Shown: in pieces, positions 1 through 8,543 of the stretch
How positions within the stretch are numbered: position 1 is the stretch's first letter
How the letters are laid out: each line of letters begins with the position of its first letter
Assembly (NCBI GenBank): GCA_017531485.1
Contig: JAFXKY010000072.1
Span: forward strand, 1 to 64,000
Source: Eubacteriaceae bacterium
GTDB taxonomy: Bacteria; Bacillota; Clostridia; Eubacteriales; Anaerofustaceae
DNA: 64,000 nt
Reading direction: 5' to 3'
Program-made: the position numbers and the translations under genes
Notes under the pieces: generated by a model
The model's database searches: none
What the model saw: only the letters and a program-made list of their open reading frames with translations
What the model was told of the DNA's origin: nothing

Positions 1-1457
1 CCGCACTCCTCGCAGATCGTTCCGCAGTCAGAGCAGTACTGATAGCACTCCATACATACGGTGGCGCAGTTTTCACAGGTATCACAGCCCTCGCAAAGGA
101 TCGCACAGTCGGAGCAATATTCATGACAATTCTGACATAACGTGGCACAGTCACCGCATCGGTCACAATCCAGGCACAGGTCGGCGCAGTCGGAGCAGAT
201 GCCGCAATCAGGGCAAAGAGTACTGCATTCACTGCAGTGATCGCCGCAGCTGTCACAGACAGTTACACAGTCGGCGCAGTATTCCTCGCAACCGCCACAC
301 AGCGTTACACAATTTTCGCATAAACCGCAATCCAGACACATCTTGGCGCAGTCTTCACAGGTGCCGCAATCAGGGCAAAGCACCCCACATTCGCTGCAGG
401 TGCTGCCGCAATCCGGACAAACCACGGCGCAGTCTACACAGCGAAGTCCGCAGCCACCGCAGATGTCTACGCAGTTTTCACAAAGACCGCAGCTTTCACA
501 GATCATGGCACAGCTTTCACAGGTGCCGCAGTCATAGCACACGGTACCGCATTCGCTGCAGGTGCTCTCACAGTTCGGGCAGATCACAGCGCAATTATCG
601 CAGTTTCCGCAGTTATCGCAGTAATTTGCCACCTGTTCATAGCATTCATCGCAGCCGGGACAGTGCCAACCCTCTGCTATGGCGCAGGCTATACACATCT
701 CGCAGTCATCGCACCATCCATCCATGCATTCGCCGCAACGACCGCAGTCGGCACAGAATGTGGCCTCGTCCGAGCAACCCGTGCAAGTCTCACCGCATTC
801 AGGACAAACCGTTTCGCAGCCTGCGCAGGAGAAACAGTTTCCGCAATAGTCCTGCGACTCACATTCGCCACAGGTCTCGCGGCAGCCGGGGCACGTTGTA
901 TTTCCGTTGCAGTCGCCGCAGCGGCCGCAGCCTATGCAAAATTCGGAATCGTCTGAGCAGATAAAGCAGGCTTTGCCGCATTCGGTGCAGATCATTTCGC
1001 CGCAGTCTTCGCAATAGAAGCACTCGCTGCAGAAGTTTTTGGATTCGCATTCGCCGCAGGTCTCGCGGCAGCCGGGGCACGTTGTATTTCCGTTGCAGTC
1101 GCCGCAGCGGCCGCAGCTTATGCAAAATTCGGAATCGTCTGAGCAGTTAAAACACTGCGATTCACATTCGCTGCAGATGATTTCGCCGCAGTCGGGGCAG
1201 GCGCCGCATCCGTCGCAACGATCATCGTCTTCGCAGGCGTTGTTACATTCCGGGCAGTGATGAGCTTCATAGCAAACACTGTCGTTTTCGTTGCAGTGAT
1301 GCCCCATGCTTCCGCAGTCGCATACCCAGTCATCATATCTCCATTTGCCACAGAATTCACACTCATCGCCGTCTTCATATCCAGCAAAGACGCTTGCCGG
1401 GGTCATGCTGATAATCATTACGACAACAAGAATTACGGATATAATTTTCTTCATCAT
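1..1457 (-). CDS. Exported CxxC-ladder cysteine-rich protein (3' end beyond window)
   Basis: The frame is open from an ATG at 1457 to the window edge, so about 485 residues are visible and the C terminus is missing. The first 26 residues form a signal peptide (MMKKIISV start, ending SVFAG). The rest is an almost unbroken ladder of CxxC and CxxCxxC rungs; I count about 122 cysteines in 460 mature residues, with Asp, Glu and Gly between them and few hydrophobics. A 62-residue unit containing CGRCGDCNGNTTCPGC occurs twice. A GGAG lies about 12 bases upstream, and an adjacent ATG at 1454 is an alternative start. It lies 32 bases after the dockerin gene on the same strand, so the two are probably co-transcribed. 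The function is unknown. The cysteines may bind metal or form disulfides after export. Base composition looks more GC-rich than in the neighbouring genes. Confidence 0.85.
   Translation of the reverse strand, partial: MMKKIISVILVVVMIISMTPASVFAGYEDGDECEFCGKWRYDDWVCDCGSMGHHCNENDSVCYEAHHCPECNNACEDDDRCDGCGACPDCGEIICSECESQCFNCSDDSEFCISCGRCGDCNGNTTCPGCRETCGECESKNFCSECFYCEDCGEMICTECGKACFICSDDSEFCIGCGRCGDCNGNTTCPGCRETCGECESQDYCGNCFSCAGCETVCPECGETCTGCSDEATFCADCGRCGECMDGWCDDCEMCIACAIAEGWHCPGCDECYEQVANYCDNCGNCDNCAVICPNCESTCSECGTVCYDCGTCESCAMICESCGLCENCVDICGGCGLRCVDCAVVCPDCGSTCSECGVLCPDCGTCEDCAKMCLDCGLCENCVTLCGGCEEYCADCVTVCDSCGDHCSECSTLCPDCGICSDCADLCLDCDRCGDCATLCQNCHEYCSDCAILCEGCDTCENCATVCMECYQYCSDCGTICEEC
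851..1146 (-). repeat. Tandem coding repeat, 186-bp period
   Basis: Two nearly identical stretches of about 110 bases (851-960 and 1037-1146) lie 186 bases apart within the cysteine-rich gene. They encode the same 62-residue-spaced unit. This suggests recent internal duplication. Confidence 0.75.
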
Positions 1458-1489
1458 TCTCACACCATTCTCCTTTTATAATAATATTA

Positions 1490-3694
1490 TTATTTCAGAA
1501 TTGAAGATTTGTTGTTTGCATATCTTAAGATCTGCGTTGCATCAAGTGCATTGATTTTCCCGTCCTTATTGACGTCTGCTTTGCCTTTTGCTTCCGCATC
1601 ACTCATTGCTGCGATAACCGAAGACTTGTTGTTTGCATATCTTAAAATCTGTGTCGCGTCAAGTGCGTTGATCTTTCCGTCACCATTGACATCCCCGAGG
1701 AGATATTCTTCGGTTTCTGACATTACGATCTCAACCTCAACGTTCTTGATGCCTACCTGAATGTGCACTTCAGCTATCTTCTCACCGCCCTGATGAACTT
1801 CGATAGTATATCCGCCTGAATGTACTCCCACGAACTGGAAAACGTATCTTCCTTCGAGAAGCTCATACTGCCTTGTATCCTTATTCGGATCATCCGGATA
1901 CATAAAGATCTTGTGCTCCTTGGCTGGGTCTGATCCCTTTAAAACCCCTTTTACATAAACTCCCGTATCACATACACAGCAGTCTTCACATAATTCTTCG
2001 CACACTTCGCAAAGTTCCACACAGGAATTACATTTCTTACATTCTACGCAGTATGCATGAGTGTGATGTTCACGACATTCCGGGCAATGCTTGCCTTTAA
2101 GTACCGCACATTCGCTGCAGTATCCGCAATCAGCGCATAATTCCCCCTCAGGCTCTTTCATACATGACGGGCAGACAGGACGTGGTGTGCACTCGAAATC
2201 AAGCGTGATATTCTTTTCACCTACGGTAACTGTGCGCTGTGCAAGTGTGACGTCTGACTGAATGACTGTGATGGTATATTCACCCGAAGGAATCTCAGTG
2301 AATGAGTAAGAATCCGTTCCCGCTTTTACAGTCACGCTCTGCGCAGGCGTACCCGCTTTTGCTTCAAGTCTGATGATTACATCTTTACTTACGTCATGAC
2401 CTGCAATCGTTCCTTTTATGGTTACTTTGATGCATACGCAACATTCCTCGCATAATTCTTCGCATACTTCGCAAAGTTCCACACAGGAATTACATTTCTT
2501 ACATTCTACGCAGTATGCATGAGTGTAATGTTCACGACATTCCGGGCAATGCTTGCCTTTAAGCACCGCACACTCGCTACAGTATCCGCAATCAGCGCAT
2601 AATTCCCCCTCAGGCTCTTTCATACATGACGGGCAGACAGGACGTGGTGTGCACTCGAAATCAAGCGTGATATCCTTTTCACCTACGGTAACTGTGCGCT
2701 GTGCAAGTGTGACGTCTGACTGAATGACTGTGATGGTATATTCACCCGAAGGAATCTCTGTGAATGAGTAGGAATCCGTTCCCGCTTTTACAGTCACGCT
2801 CTGCGCAGGTGTACCCGCTTTTGCTTCAAGTCTGATGATTACATCTTTACTTACGTCATGACCTGCAATCGTTCCTTTTATGGTTACTTTGATGCATACG
2901 CAACATTCCTCGCATAATTCTTCGCACACTTCGCAAAGTTCCACGCAGGAATTACATTTCTTACATTCTACGCAGTATGCATGAGTGTAATGTTCACGAC
3001 ATTCCGGACAATGCTTGCCTTTAAGCACCGCACATTCGCTGCAGAAACCGCAATCCGCACAGATTTCAGATTCATTGCCGCATTTCGTGCAGGATGCACA
3101 ATGCACACCGAGATACACACTGCATGAGTTACAAAGTGCATGAGAAGGGCATAATACTGCGCAGTCGCTGCAATCCATGCATCCGGAACATACCACTCCC
3201 ACAGGAACCTTCCCGCATGACGGGCATGGAGGACGTGTACAGGAAAAATTCAGCGTAACATTCTTTGAACTTACAGTAATGCTTCTTTCTGCGATCTTAA
3301 TGTCTGACTGAATGACCATGATGGTATATTTACCTGCGGGGATCTTTGTGAATGAATAAGAATCCGTCCCAACTTTTACAGTACAGATCTGCTCGGGCAT
3401 ATCCGATTCGGGAACAAGTTTGACGATCGCTTCTTTATTTGCGAAATGTCCGAAGATTGTTCCCGTTATGGTTACTCCTGCGCAGTCACAGCATTCTTCG
3501 CATAATTCCTCACATACATCGCAAAGCTCTATGCAGAAATTACACTTTCTGCATTCTACGCAGTATGCATGAGTATAGCTTTCATGACATTCCGGGCAGT
3601 ATTCATTCATCCCCGCAAAAGCTGTCGCAGGTATCATACAGATAACAAGTAACGCTGCGAGCATGACACATAAAATTCTTTTTACTCCGGTCAT
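1490..3694 (-). CDS. Secreted CxxC / beta-sandwich repeat protein with C-terminal dockerin
   Basis: A 734-residue protein with an N-terminal signal peptide (about 1-27, ending ATAFA). Cysteine-rich segments (CPECREHYTHAYC, CVECKKCNSC, CEVCEELCEECC) alternate with about 80-residue domains that look like Cna_B or carboxypeptidase-regulatory beta sandwiches (GTDSYSFTEIPSGEYTI). The last 70 residues form a type I-like dockerin: two calcium-binding loops (DVNGDGKINALDATQIL and DVNKDGKINALDATQIL), each followed by an F-hand helix. Dockerins bind cohesin modules, so the protein is probably attached to a cohesin-bearing surface or secreted partner not seen here. No catalytic domain is recognisable; it may be structural, adhesive or metal-binding. 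A hairpin terminator separates it from the upstream phosphatase, and the partial CxxC gene follows it. Confidence 0.9.
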   Translation of the reverse strand: MTGVKRILCVMLAALLVICMIPATAFAGMNEYCPECHESYTHAYCVECRKCNFCIELCDVCEELCEECCDCAGVTITGTIFGHFANKEAIVKLVPESDMPEQICTVKVGTDSYSFTKIPAGKYTIMVIQSDIKIAERSITVSSKNVTLNFSCTRPPCPSCGKVPVGVVCSGCMDCSDCAVLCPSHALCNSCSVYLGVHCASCTKCGNESEICADCGFCSECAVLKGKHCPECREHYTHAYCVECKKCNSCVELCEVCEELCEECCVCIKVTIKGTIAGHDVSKDVIIRLEAKAGTPAQSVTVKAGTDSYSFTEIPSGEYTITVIQSDVTLAQRTVTVGEKDITLDFECTPRPVCPSCMKEPEGELCADCGYCSECAVLKGKHCPECREHYTHAYCVECKKCNSCVELCEVCEELCEECCVCIKVTIKGTIAGHDVSKDVIIRLEAKAGTPAQSVTVKAGTDSYSFTEIPSGEYTITVIQSDVTLAQRTVTVGEKNITLDFECTPRPVCPSCMKEPEGELCADCGYCSECAVLKGKHCPECREHHTHAYCVECKKCNSCVELCEVCEELCEDCCVCDTGVYVKGVLKGSDPAKEHKIFMYPDDPNKDTRQYELLEGRYVFQFVGVHSGGYTIEVHQGGEKIAEVHIQVGIKNVEVEIVMSETEEYLLGDVNGDGKINALDATQILRYANNKSSVIAAMSDAEAKGKADVNKDGKINALDATQILRYANNKSSILK
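1981..3060 (-). repeat. Tandem coding repeat, 462-bp period (two copies plus a partial)
   Basis: The same DNA word (cacgacattccgg with flanks) recurs at 2071, 2533 and 2995, exactly 462 bases (154 codons) apart. Copies are nearly identical from about 1981 to 3060, and a diverged copy continues to about 3620. Each unit encodes one CxxC segment plus one beta-sandwich domain, so copy number could change by recombination. Confidence 0.85.
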
Positions 3695-3730
3695 ATCCGA
3701 TCTCCTCTTTGTATATAATATTTATTTATC

Positions 3731-3756
3731 AAAAAATCATCTTTCCGTTAAGATGA
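3731..3756 (-). terminator. Intrinsic terminator of the metallophosphatase gene
   Basis: A seven-base-pair stem (TCATCTT 3737-3743 / AAGATGA 3750-3756) is followed on the minus strand by a run of six T. Confidence 0.65.
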
Positions 3757-3768
3757 AGCTTATCTCTG

Positions 3769-5232
3769 CTATTTTACCACAAGTCTGCCGCTGATCTCTC
3801 TGTCAAGGTTGCGGTGTTCTGAAAGATATTCTTCTATGACATCCCTGCATGAAGTGGAGACGATCCTTGCTTTTCCGTTTTTCTCGATCTCACTCAAGGG
3901 GATATTAAAGAATTCTTCGATATTCTTGAAATGGAAGTTCTGCAGGCCGACACGGTACAGCCTTTCTTCCGTAACATCCATTCCCTCGAAAGTAAATTCT
4001 TCGTATTCGTGAGTGCTTCTGTCATAAACAACTCTGAGGCCTTCAGAAAACTGATAAAACTCGCAGTGTGCACCTTCCCATACCTCATCCCTGACCATAA
4101 ACCTGATCATGTCTTTGAGCTGTTTTCCGTTTACCGTAAACATATACACTGCATCATCATACGGGAAAGCTTCCGTCAGGTCCTTCAGAAGGACCATCGG
4201 TCCCATCGCTTCGCATCTCAGGCTGCCCGAACCGAGAAGCATAATGTCCAGTCCGAGGGATTCTCTCAATGAATCCGCAATAAGTCCGCCGAGGGCAGTC
4301 TCCTGCGTTCTTGAGGGGTGAGTGAGCTGTCTGCGGAAACGGGTAATGAGACGACCGTATTTTTCATCTGTCTTGTCTTTGTAATGCTTTATGATCTCTT
4401 CCATCTCAGCATCGTGCGGACAATTTTCCGCATTGACGGGAACGGTCTTCCATGTGTATGAATCTATGCAGTTGTTGTCCATATCGACAACGATGTCGAA
4501 TCTTCCGATCTCGTCAGTTCCCGTACCGGCCTGAACAATGACGATGTCATTCACTACGGCAGGTTCTTCAAGGAAAGTGTGTGAGTGTCCACCGATGATG
4601 ATGTCAACACCCCATGCAGGATCGAGAAGGGATGCGAGGTGTTTGTCTTCTTCGTGTCCGATATGTGTCAAAAGCACTGTAAGGTCGACATCCAGCGAGT
4701 TATAGGTATTGCAGATCTTTCCGATTTCATCGGCCGCTTCCTTGATGTCAACAAATGAACCTATAAGACCGTCATTTTTTGTCTGCGAAATAACTTCTTC
4801 CGTTACTATGCCGATAAATAAAATTTTCATACCATCAATCTGAATGATATGATGGGGCTTGAAGAGCCTTGCGTTGTTGGTTTTTATGTGCAGATTGGCA
4901 TTGATGATAGGGAATTTTGCGCACTTTTCCAGAAACAGAAGATGAGCGATCCCATAATCCGTTTCGTGGTTTCCGACTGTCACCACATCCGGCGAAAGCA
5001 TGTTCATGATCTCGATCGTTGAAATGCCCTGAAACTCCGAATCTATGACTGAGCCGCGGAACATATCCCCTGCGATGGCGTAAATAGTATTCTTTTCTTC
5101 TTCCCTGACTTTATTGACATACCCCGAAAGGAGCGACACCCCTCCGACGAGGCTTTTTTCCAGTTCTTCAGCGAAAAAATCACCATGAAGATCATTTGAA
5201 TGAAGTATCGTTAATTTTTTTCTGTTGTCCAT
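3769..5232 (-). CDS. 5'-nucleotidase/2',3'-cyclic phosphodiesterase-type metallophosphatase
   Basis: The 487-residue protein has the two-domain 5'-nucleotidase layout. An N-terminal calcineurin-like phosphoesterase domain carries the dimetal motifs (HSNDLHGD near 10, GDMFRG near 54, GNHETD near 86, THIGHE, GGHSHT). A 5_nucleotid_C domain follows from about 290 (ETALGGLIADSLRES and AFPYDD). Family members hydrolyse nucleotides, cyclic nucleotides or UDP-sugars. They are usually exported, but this protein starts MDNRKKLTILHSND with no signal peptide, so it probably works in the cytoplasm. A GGAGGAG site sits ahead of the ATG. It appears monocistronic. Confidence 0.88.
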   Translation of the reverse strand: MDNRKKLTILHSNDLHGDFFAEELEKSLVGGVSLLSGYVNKVREEEKNTIYAIAGDMFRGSVIDSEFQGISTIEIMNMLSPDVVTVGNHETDYGIAHLLFLEKCAKFPIINANLHIKTNNARLFKPHHIIQIDGMKILFIGIVTEEVISQTKNDGLIGSFVDIKEAADEIGKICNTYNSLDVDLTVLLTHIGHEEDKHLASLLDPAWGVDIIIGGHSHTFLEEPAVVNDIVIVQAGTGTDEIGRFDIVVDMDNNCIDSYTWKTVPVNAENCPHDAEMEEIIKHYKDKTDEKYGRLITRFRRQLTHPSRTQETALGGLIADSLRESLGLDIMLLGSGSLRCEAMGPMVLLKDLTEAFPYDDAVYMFTVNGKQLKDMIRFMVRDEVWEGAHCEFYQFSEGLRVVYDRSTHEYEEFTFEGMDVTEERLYRVGLQNFHFKNIEEFFNIPLSEIEKNGKARIVSTSCRDVIEEYLSEHRNLDREISGRLVVK

Positions 5233-5313
5233 AATTCTCTCCTCCGGGCAATATTTAACATGACATAAATTATCTTTGTCCGATAAAACAAATTAACCGG
5301 ACCTCCATACCGA

Positions 5314-5343
5314 TTGACTGAATAAACAGTCGTGTGATATAAT
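5314..5343 (+). promoter_or_regulatory. Sigma-A-type promoter for the folded RNA/leader
   Basis: TTGACT (5314-5319), an 18-base spacer and TATAAT (5338-5343) face rightward. The expected start is near 5350, just before the hairpin-forming sequence. Confidence 0.6.
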
Positions 5344-5349
5344 CTATCG

Positions 5350-5504
5350 AAGTAGGGGAAATGACCTTTGCTTGTTGGCGCTGTGCAAAGGTCATTGTGC
5401 GTGGTCCCCTGCAAGATATATGGGCTCAACCAATACACTCCTGCAGTTATTATTATATAGATTTCCGTAATAATGTCCCCCTCAAAACCCCCGTAATTGA
5501 GGGG
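5350..5504 (+). ncRNA. Strongly structured RNA of unknown class (leader or small RNA)
   Basis: Inside the 335-base gap before the binding-protein gene, 5352-5359 pairs with 5405-5412 (8 bp) and encloses a perfect 12-bp stem 5360-5371/5385-5396 with a 13-base loop. An 8-base bulge, GTGCGTGG, sits on the 3' side. A second stem (CCCCTCAA 5478-5485 / TTGAGGGG 5497-5504) follows without a T run. The AGGGG and CCCCT segments of the two structures could pair alternatively, as in a switch. GUCCCCUG followed by GAUAU faintly recalls 6S RNA, but the overall fold does not fit 6S as I know it. It could be a riboswitch-like leader of the next operon or a separate RNA. Confidence 0.45.
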
Positions 5505-5506
5505 AA

Positions 5507-5515
5507 TGGTATAAA
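5507..5515 (+). promoter_or_regulatory. Possible extended -10 promoter of the binding-protein operon
   Basis: TGGTATAAA is an extended -10 element with no good -35. A perfect 6-bp inverted repeat, GGCGTA-T-TACGCC (5538-5550), lies just before the ribosome site and could be an operator or a small hairpin. Confidence 0.35.
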
Positions 5516-5567
5516 TTTTCTTTAAAAATCGGAAATCGGCGTATTACGCCAAGGAGGAATATGAAAC

Positions 5568-6896
5568 ATGAAAAAAACAATTTCGGTCATCCTTGCAATT
5601 ATGATTCTTCTGTCTGTCGCAGGATGCGGAGAAAAAGAAACATTGCTCTCAAAGGATGATCCGGTAACGCTGAATCTGTGGCATGTCTACGGCGAACAGG
5701 CAGACTCACCGATGAACCGCCTCGTGGAAGAATTCAACAAAACCGAGGGGCTTGAAAGAGGCGTCGTGGTAAAAGTAACAAACGTCACAAGCACATCCAG
5801 GATATCCTCACAGCTCATCGACTCAGCTGAAAAGAAACCGGGTTCTCTCGAAATGCCGGATATTTTTTCCTGCCATACCAATACAGCTGTATCCATCGGA
5901 GCAGATAATCTTGTGGACTGGAACGGATTCTTTACCAAAGAAGAACTCTCCGACTACGTTCCGGAGTTCATTTCCGACGGGACCCTTGACGGAAAATTCT
6001 GTGTGTTCCCCGTTTCAAAATCCACTTACACTCTTTACGTAAACGGAACGGGATTCGAAAAGTTCTCTCAGAATACGGGAGTGACATACGACGATCTTGC
6101 AACATGGGAAGGCTTTTTTGACGCGGCAGAAAAATATTATAATTATTCCGGCGGACAGCCTTTCTGTGCCCTTGATTATCTCATCAGGCACGTTGAACTT
6201 GACGTCATGGCAAAGGGTGATGAACTTACTTATACAGAAGACGGCTGGTATGACTTCACAGATCCGTCCCTCAAAGAATCATGGATGCAATTCGCAAAAG
6301 CACTCGTCTCAGGTCACATCATCGTATCAGACCTGTATGCGAACACTCAGATGATGACCGGTGAAGTTCTCGCGGGAATCGGTTCTTCTGCCGCTATCAC
6401 ATACTTCAATGATACAGTGACATATCCCGACAACACTACGGAAAACATGGATCTTCACGTCCTTGCCCTTCCGAAGACAGGAATGGGAAGTGAATATATG
6501 CCGCAGACAGGTGTAGGGCTTGCAGCGTACAAGACAGATGACAAAAAAGCCGAAGCCGCATATGTATTCATCAAATGGTTCACTCAGGCAAAAACCAACC
6601 TTGATTTCGTCGCAAGTACGGGATATATGCCGTCAAACAACGCGGCATATGACTCAATATCCGAATATGAATTCATCAACGAAGGTTACAAACGTCTTTA
6701 CGAAGCCATCCACACAATGAGCGAAAGCTACGTTCCCGTTGTCCGCCCCGCATATGACGGATATTACGACAAAGTGAATGTACTTTACGCTTACTTCCGC
6801 GAAAACAGAGGTGAGTTTGTCAACAGGATCAACAAAGGCGAAAGTGTCGAAACTCTTGCCGAAGAAACGTGGAGTTTCTTTGCGGGAATTAAATAA
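5568..6896 (+). CDS. Extracellular solute-binding lipoprotein (family 1)
   Basis: A 442-residue protein with a lipoprotein signal (lipobox VAGC, Cys at about 20). The body is of MalE/family 1 type (NLWHVYGEQADSPMNRLVEEFN, then GEVLAGIGSSAAI and a C-terminal region resembling sugar-binding proteins). No permease or ATPase gene is nearby. Eleven bases downstream is a membrane-anchored LuxR-type regulator, so this protein probably serves as an extracellular ligand sensor for that regulator and not as an importer component. A GGAGG site lies ten bases before the ATG at 5568. The upstream ATG at 5561 is in another frame. Confidence 0.85.
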   Translation: MKKTISVILAIMILLSVAGCGEKETLLSKDDPVTLNLWHVYGEQADSPMNRLVEEFNKTEGLERGVVVKVTNVTSTSRISSQLIDSAEKKPGSLEMPDIFSCHTNTAVSIGADNLVDWNGFFTKEELSDYVPEFISDGTLDGKFCVFPVSKSTYTLYVNGTGFEKFSQNTGVTYDDLATWEGFFDAAEKYYNYSGGQPFCALDYLIRHVELDVMAKGDELTYTEDGWYDFTDPSLKESWMQFAKALVSGHIIVSDLYANTQMMTGEVLAGIGSSAAITYFNDTVTYPDNTTENMDLHVLALPKTGMGSEYMPQTGVGLAAYKTDDKKAEAAYVFIKWFTQAKTNLDFVASTGYMPSNNAAYDSISEYEFINEGYKRLYEAIHTMSESYVPVVRPAYDGYYDKVNVLYAYFRENRGEFVNRINKGESVETLAEETWSFFAGIK

Positions 6897-6907
6897 AAGA
6901 GGATAAC

Positions 6908-8536
6908 ATGAAAACACAAAGAGCTTTTTCCTATGAAGAATGGCCGATGAAGAGGAAACTGTTCGCATATATGCTTATCCTTGGTGCAATACTCATCATA
7001 TCGTTTTTTATCGGCCTGCTCATATTCGGCAATGTCAGCACCCCCGAGAGAACCATGTCGGAAGCTCTCGGGTTGCAGATGTCCGTTTATGAAAAGGATG
7101 TTCTTACCCATTTTGAATACATAGCCGCCGCAGGGATCAATCTTTCGGAGGATATGTCATTTCTTATGAACAGATTCCTGTCCGCAAGAAACATTTCATT
7201 TGACGATCTTGCCGACAATGAAGAGCTGATAAGGCAGCTTCAGAATGAAATGATCTCGCCGATGCGTCAGAGTCTTTTGCAGGAAGACTGCTCCGGGATC
7301 TTCGTCGTGTGGGACACGACCGTCAACAGCCATATTTCATATTCCAATGAATCCAGAACGGGAATGTACCTGCAGATAAACGGATATGAAACGGCAAACC
7401 CGTCCGTCCTTTTATACAGGGGGCTTTCGGACGTCGGAAAAAACAACAATATAATGCCTCACCGCAAGTGGAACCTTGAGATCAACACGGATATGTTTGA
7501 TGAATATTTCTCCCTGAAAGATTCATCTACACCTTATGACGAAGCTTACGTCTTCTCGTCAATAGACAGGCTTCCGGGAACATCCGAGTCAGCGATGCAT
7601 CTCATAGTCCCTGTCCGAGGATCAGACGACGTGTTTTACGGCATATGCGGATTTGAAATAAGCGAAAGCTACTTTATGACATATCACGCTCAGCCGTCTT
7701 CCATGGCACACCTGAGTTGCCTTTTATCTGAATTTACAGAAAGCGGCGCCATTGAAGCCAGACGCTCGTTCAGTTGCGGAGTTTTAAACGGATATTACCG
7801 TGCACCGGGCGGCGTCCTCACCTATTCAAAGGCGGGAAAGGATCTGTACAGCTACAAAGGCGACTCTCCCGAATATATCGGAATAACAAAAAAGATCAGC
7901 CTTTCTCCGAACAACAAAGACCATCTTCTCAGCGTCATGGTCCTCAAAAGCGATTATGACAGCATCAGAACGACAAGCCTGCTGAAAAATTCACTGCTCG
8001 TTCTTCTTCTGTTGTTCTTCACGGTGACCTGCAGCATGTTTTTCAGCAAAAGGTTTATCTCCCCTATCCTTAAAGCGATAGACGAGATAAAGACCGATAG
8101 CGCATTGTTATCCGAATCGACTGTGCCGGAAATAAACGATTTGTTTGAATTTCTGTCAAAAAAAGATACTCTTCACGAAAAAGACCTCAATGCTCTTACG
8201 CAGAAGACCGAGGATTATCTCAACGAAATCAACCGCCTTGAGAGCGAATACGAAAAGGCGAAAGCAGAGATAGCACGTCTTGCGTATTCAAGAAAGCAGG
8301 AAGTTGATCCGGAAAACTATAAACTGTTCCTCGAGGGTATAAATACTCTTACTCCCACGGAAAGAAAGATCTTCGGATATTACCTTTCGGGGCTCAGTGT
8401 GAAAGAAATATTGGAAACAGCAAAAATAAAGGAAAGCACTCTCCGTTTCCACAATCAGAATATTTACAGCAAGCTTGGAGTAAATTCCCTGAAACAGCTT
8501 CTGAGATACGCAGCCTTGATGGAAAATGAAGAATAA
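6908..8536 (+). CDS. Membrane-anchored one-component regulator with LuxR-type HTH
   Basis: The 542-residue protein has a transmembrane helix at about 18-40, an extracellular region at about 41-356, a second helix at about 358-378, a charged probable coiled coil at about 410-465, and a LuxR/GerE-type helix-turn-helix in the last 65 residues (LTPTERKIFGYYLSGLSVKE, then ESTLRFHNQNIYSKLGV). The extracellular part is the size of a double Cache-like sensor, though I cannot assign it. The protein lacks kinase and receiver domains, so the signal would pass through the membrane directly to the DNA-binding domain. It is co-transcribed with the binding lipoprotein, which may present the ligand. GAGG lies six bases before the ATG. 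A bidirectional terminator follows. Confidence 0.85.
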   Translation: MKTQRAFSYEEWPMKRKLFAYMLILGAILIISFFIGLLIFGNVSTPERTMSEALGLQMSVYEKDVLTHFEYIAAAGINLSEDMSFLMNRFLSARNISFDDLADNEELIRQLQNEMISPMRQSLLQEDCSGIFVVWDTTVNSHISYSNESRTGMYLQINGYETANPSVLLYRGLSDVGKNNNIMPHRKWNLEINTDMFDEYFSLKDSSTPYDEAYVFSSIDRLPGTSESAMHLIVPVRGSDDVFYGICGFEISESYFMTYHAQPSSMAHLSCLLSEFTESGAIEARRSFSCGVLNGYYRAPGGVLTYSKAGKDLYSYKGDSPEYIGITKKISLSPNNKDHLLSVMVLKSDYDSIRTTSLLKNSLLVLLLLFFTVTCSMFFSKRFISPILKAIDEIKTDSALLSESTVPEINDLFEFLSKKDTLHEKDLNALTQKTEDYLNEINRLESEYEKAKAEIARLAYSRKQEVDPENYKLFLEGINTLTPTERKIFGYYLSGLSVKEILETAKIKESTLRFHNQNIYSKLGVNSLKQLLRYAALMENEE

Positions 8537-8543
8537 ATCTGTT

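Noticed and set aside
343-1260. Several open frames on the plus strand opposite the cysteine-rich gene
   Set aside because: They are Ser/Gln- or Arg-rich mirror images of the CxxC repeats; the minus frame has a signal peptide, ribosome site and no stop.
1-1260. Possible CRISPR array because of regular short gcagtc-type repeats
   Set aside because: The repeats are codon-phased CxxC coding units of variable spacing, without constant repeats and unique spacers.
5211-5438. Minus-strand open frame through the phosphatase leader
   Set aside because: It runs antisense through the folded RNA and into the phosphatase start, which has its own GGAGGAG site.
5350-5463. 6S RNA
   Set aside because: GUCCCCUG and GAUAU are reminiscent, but the perfect 12-bp hairpin and the lack of a long closing stem do not match; kept as unknown class.
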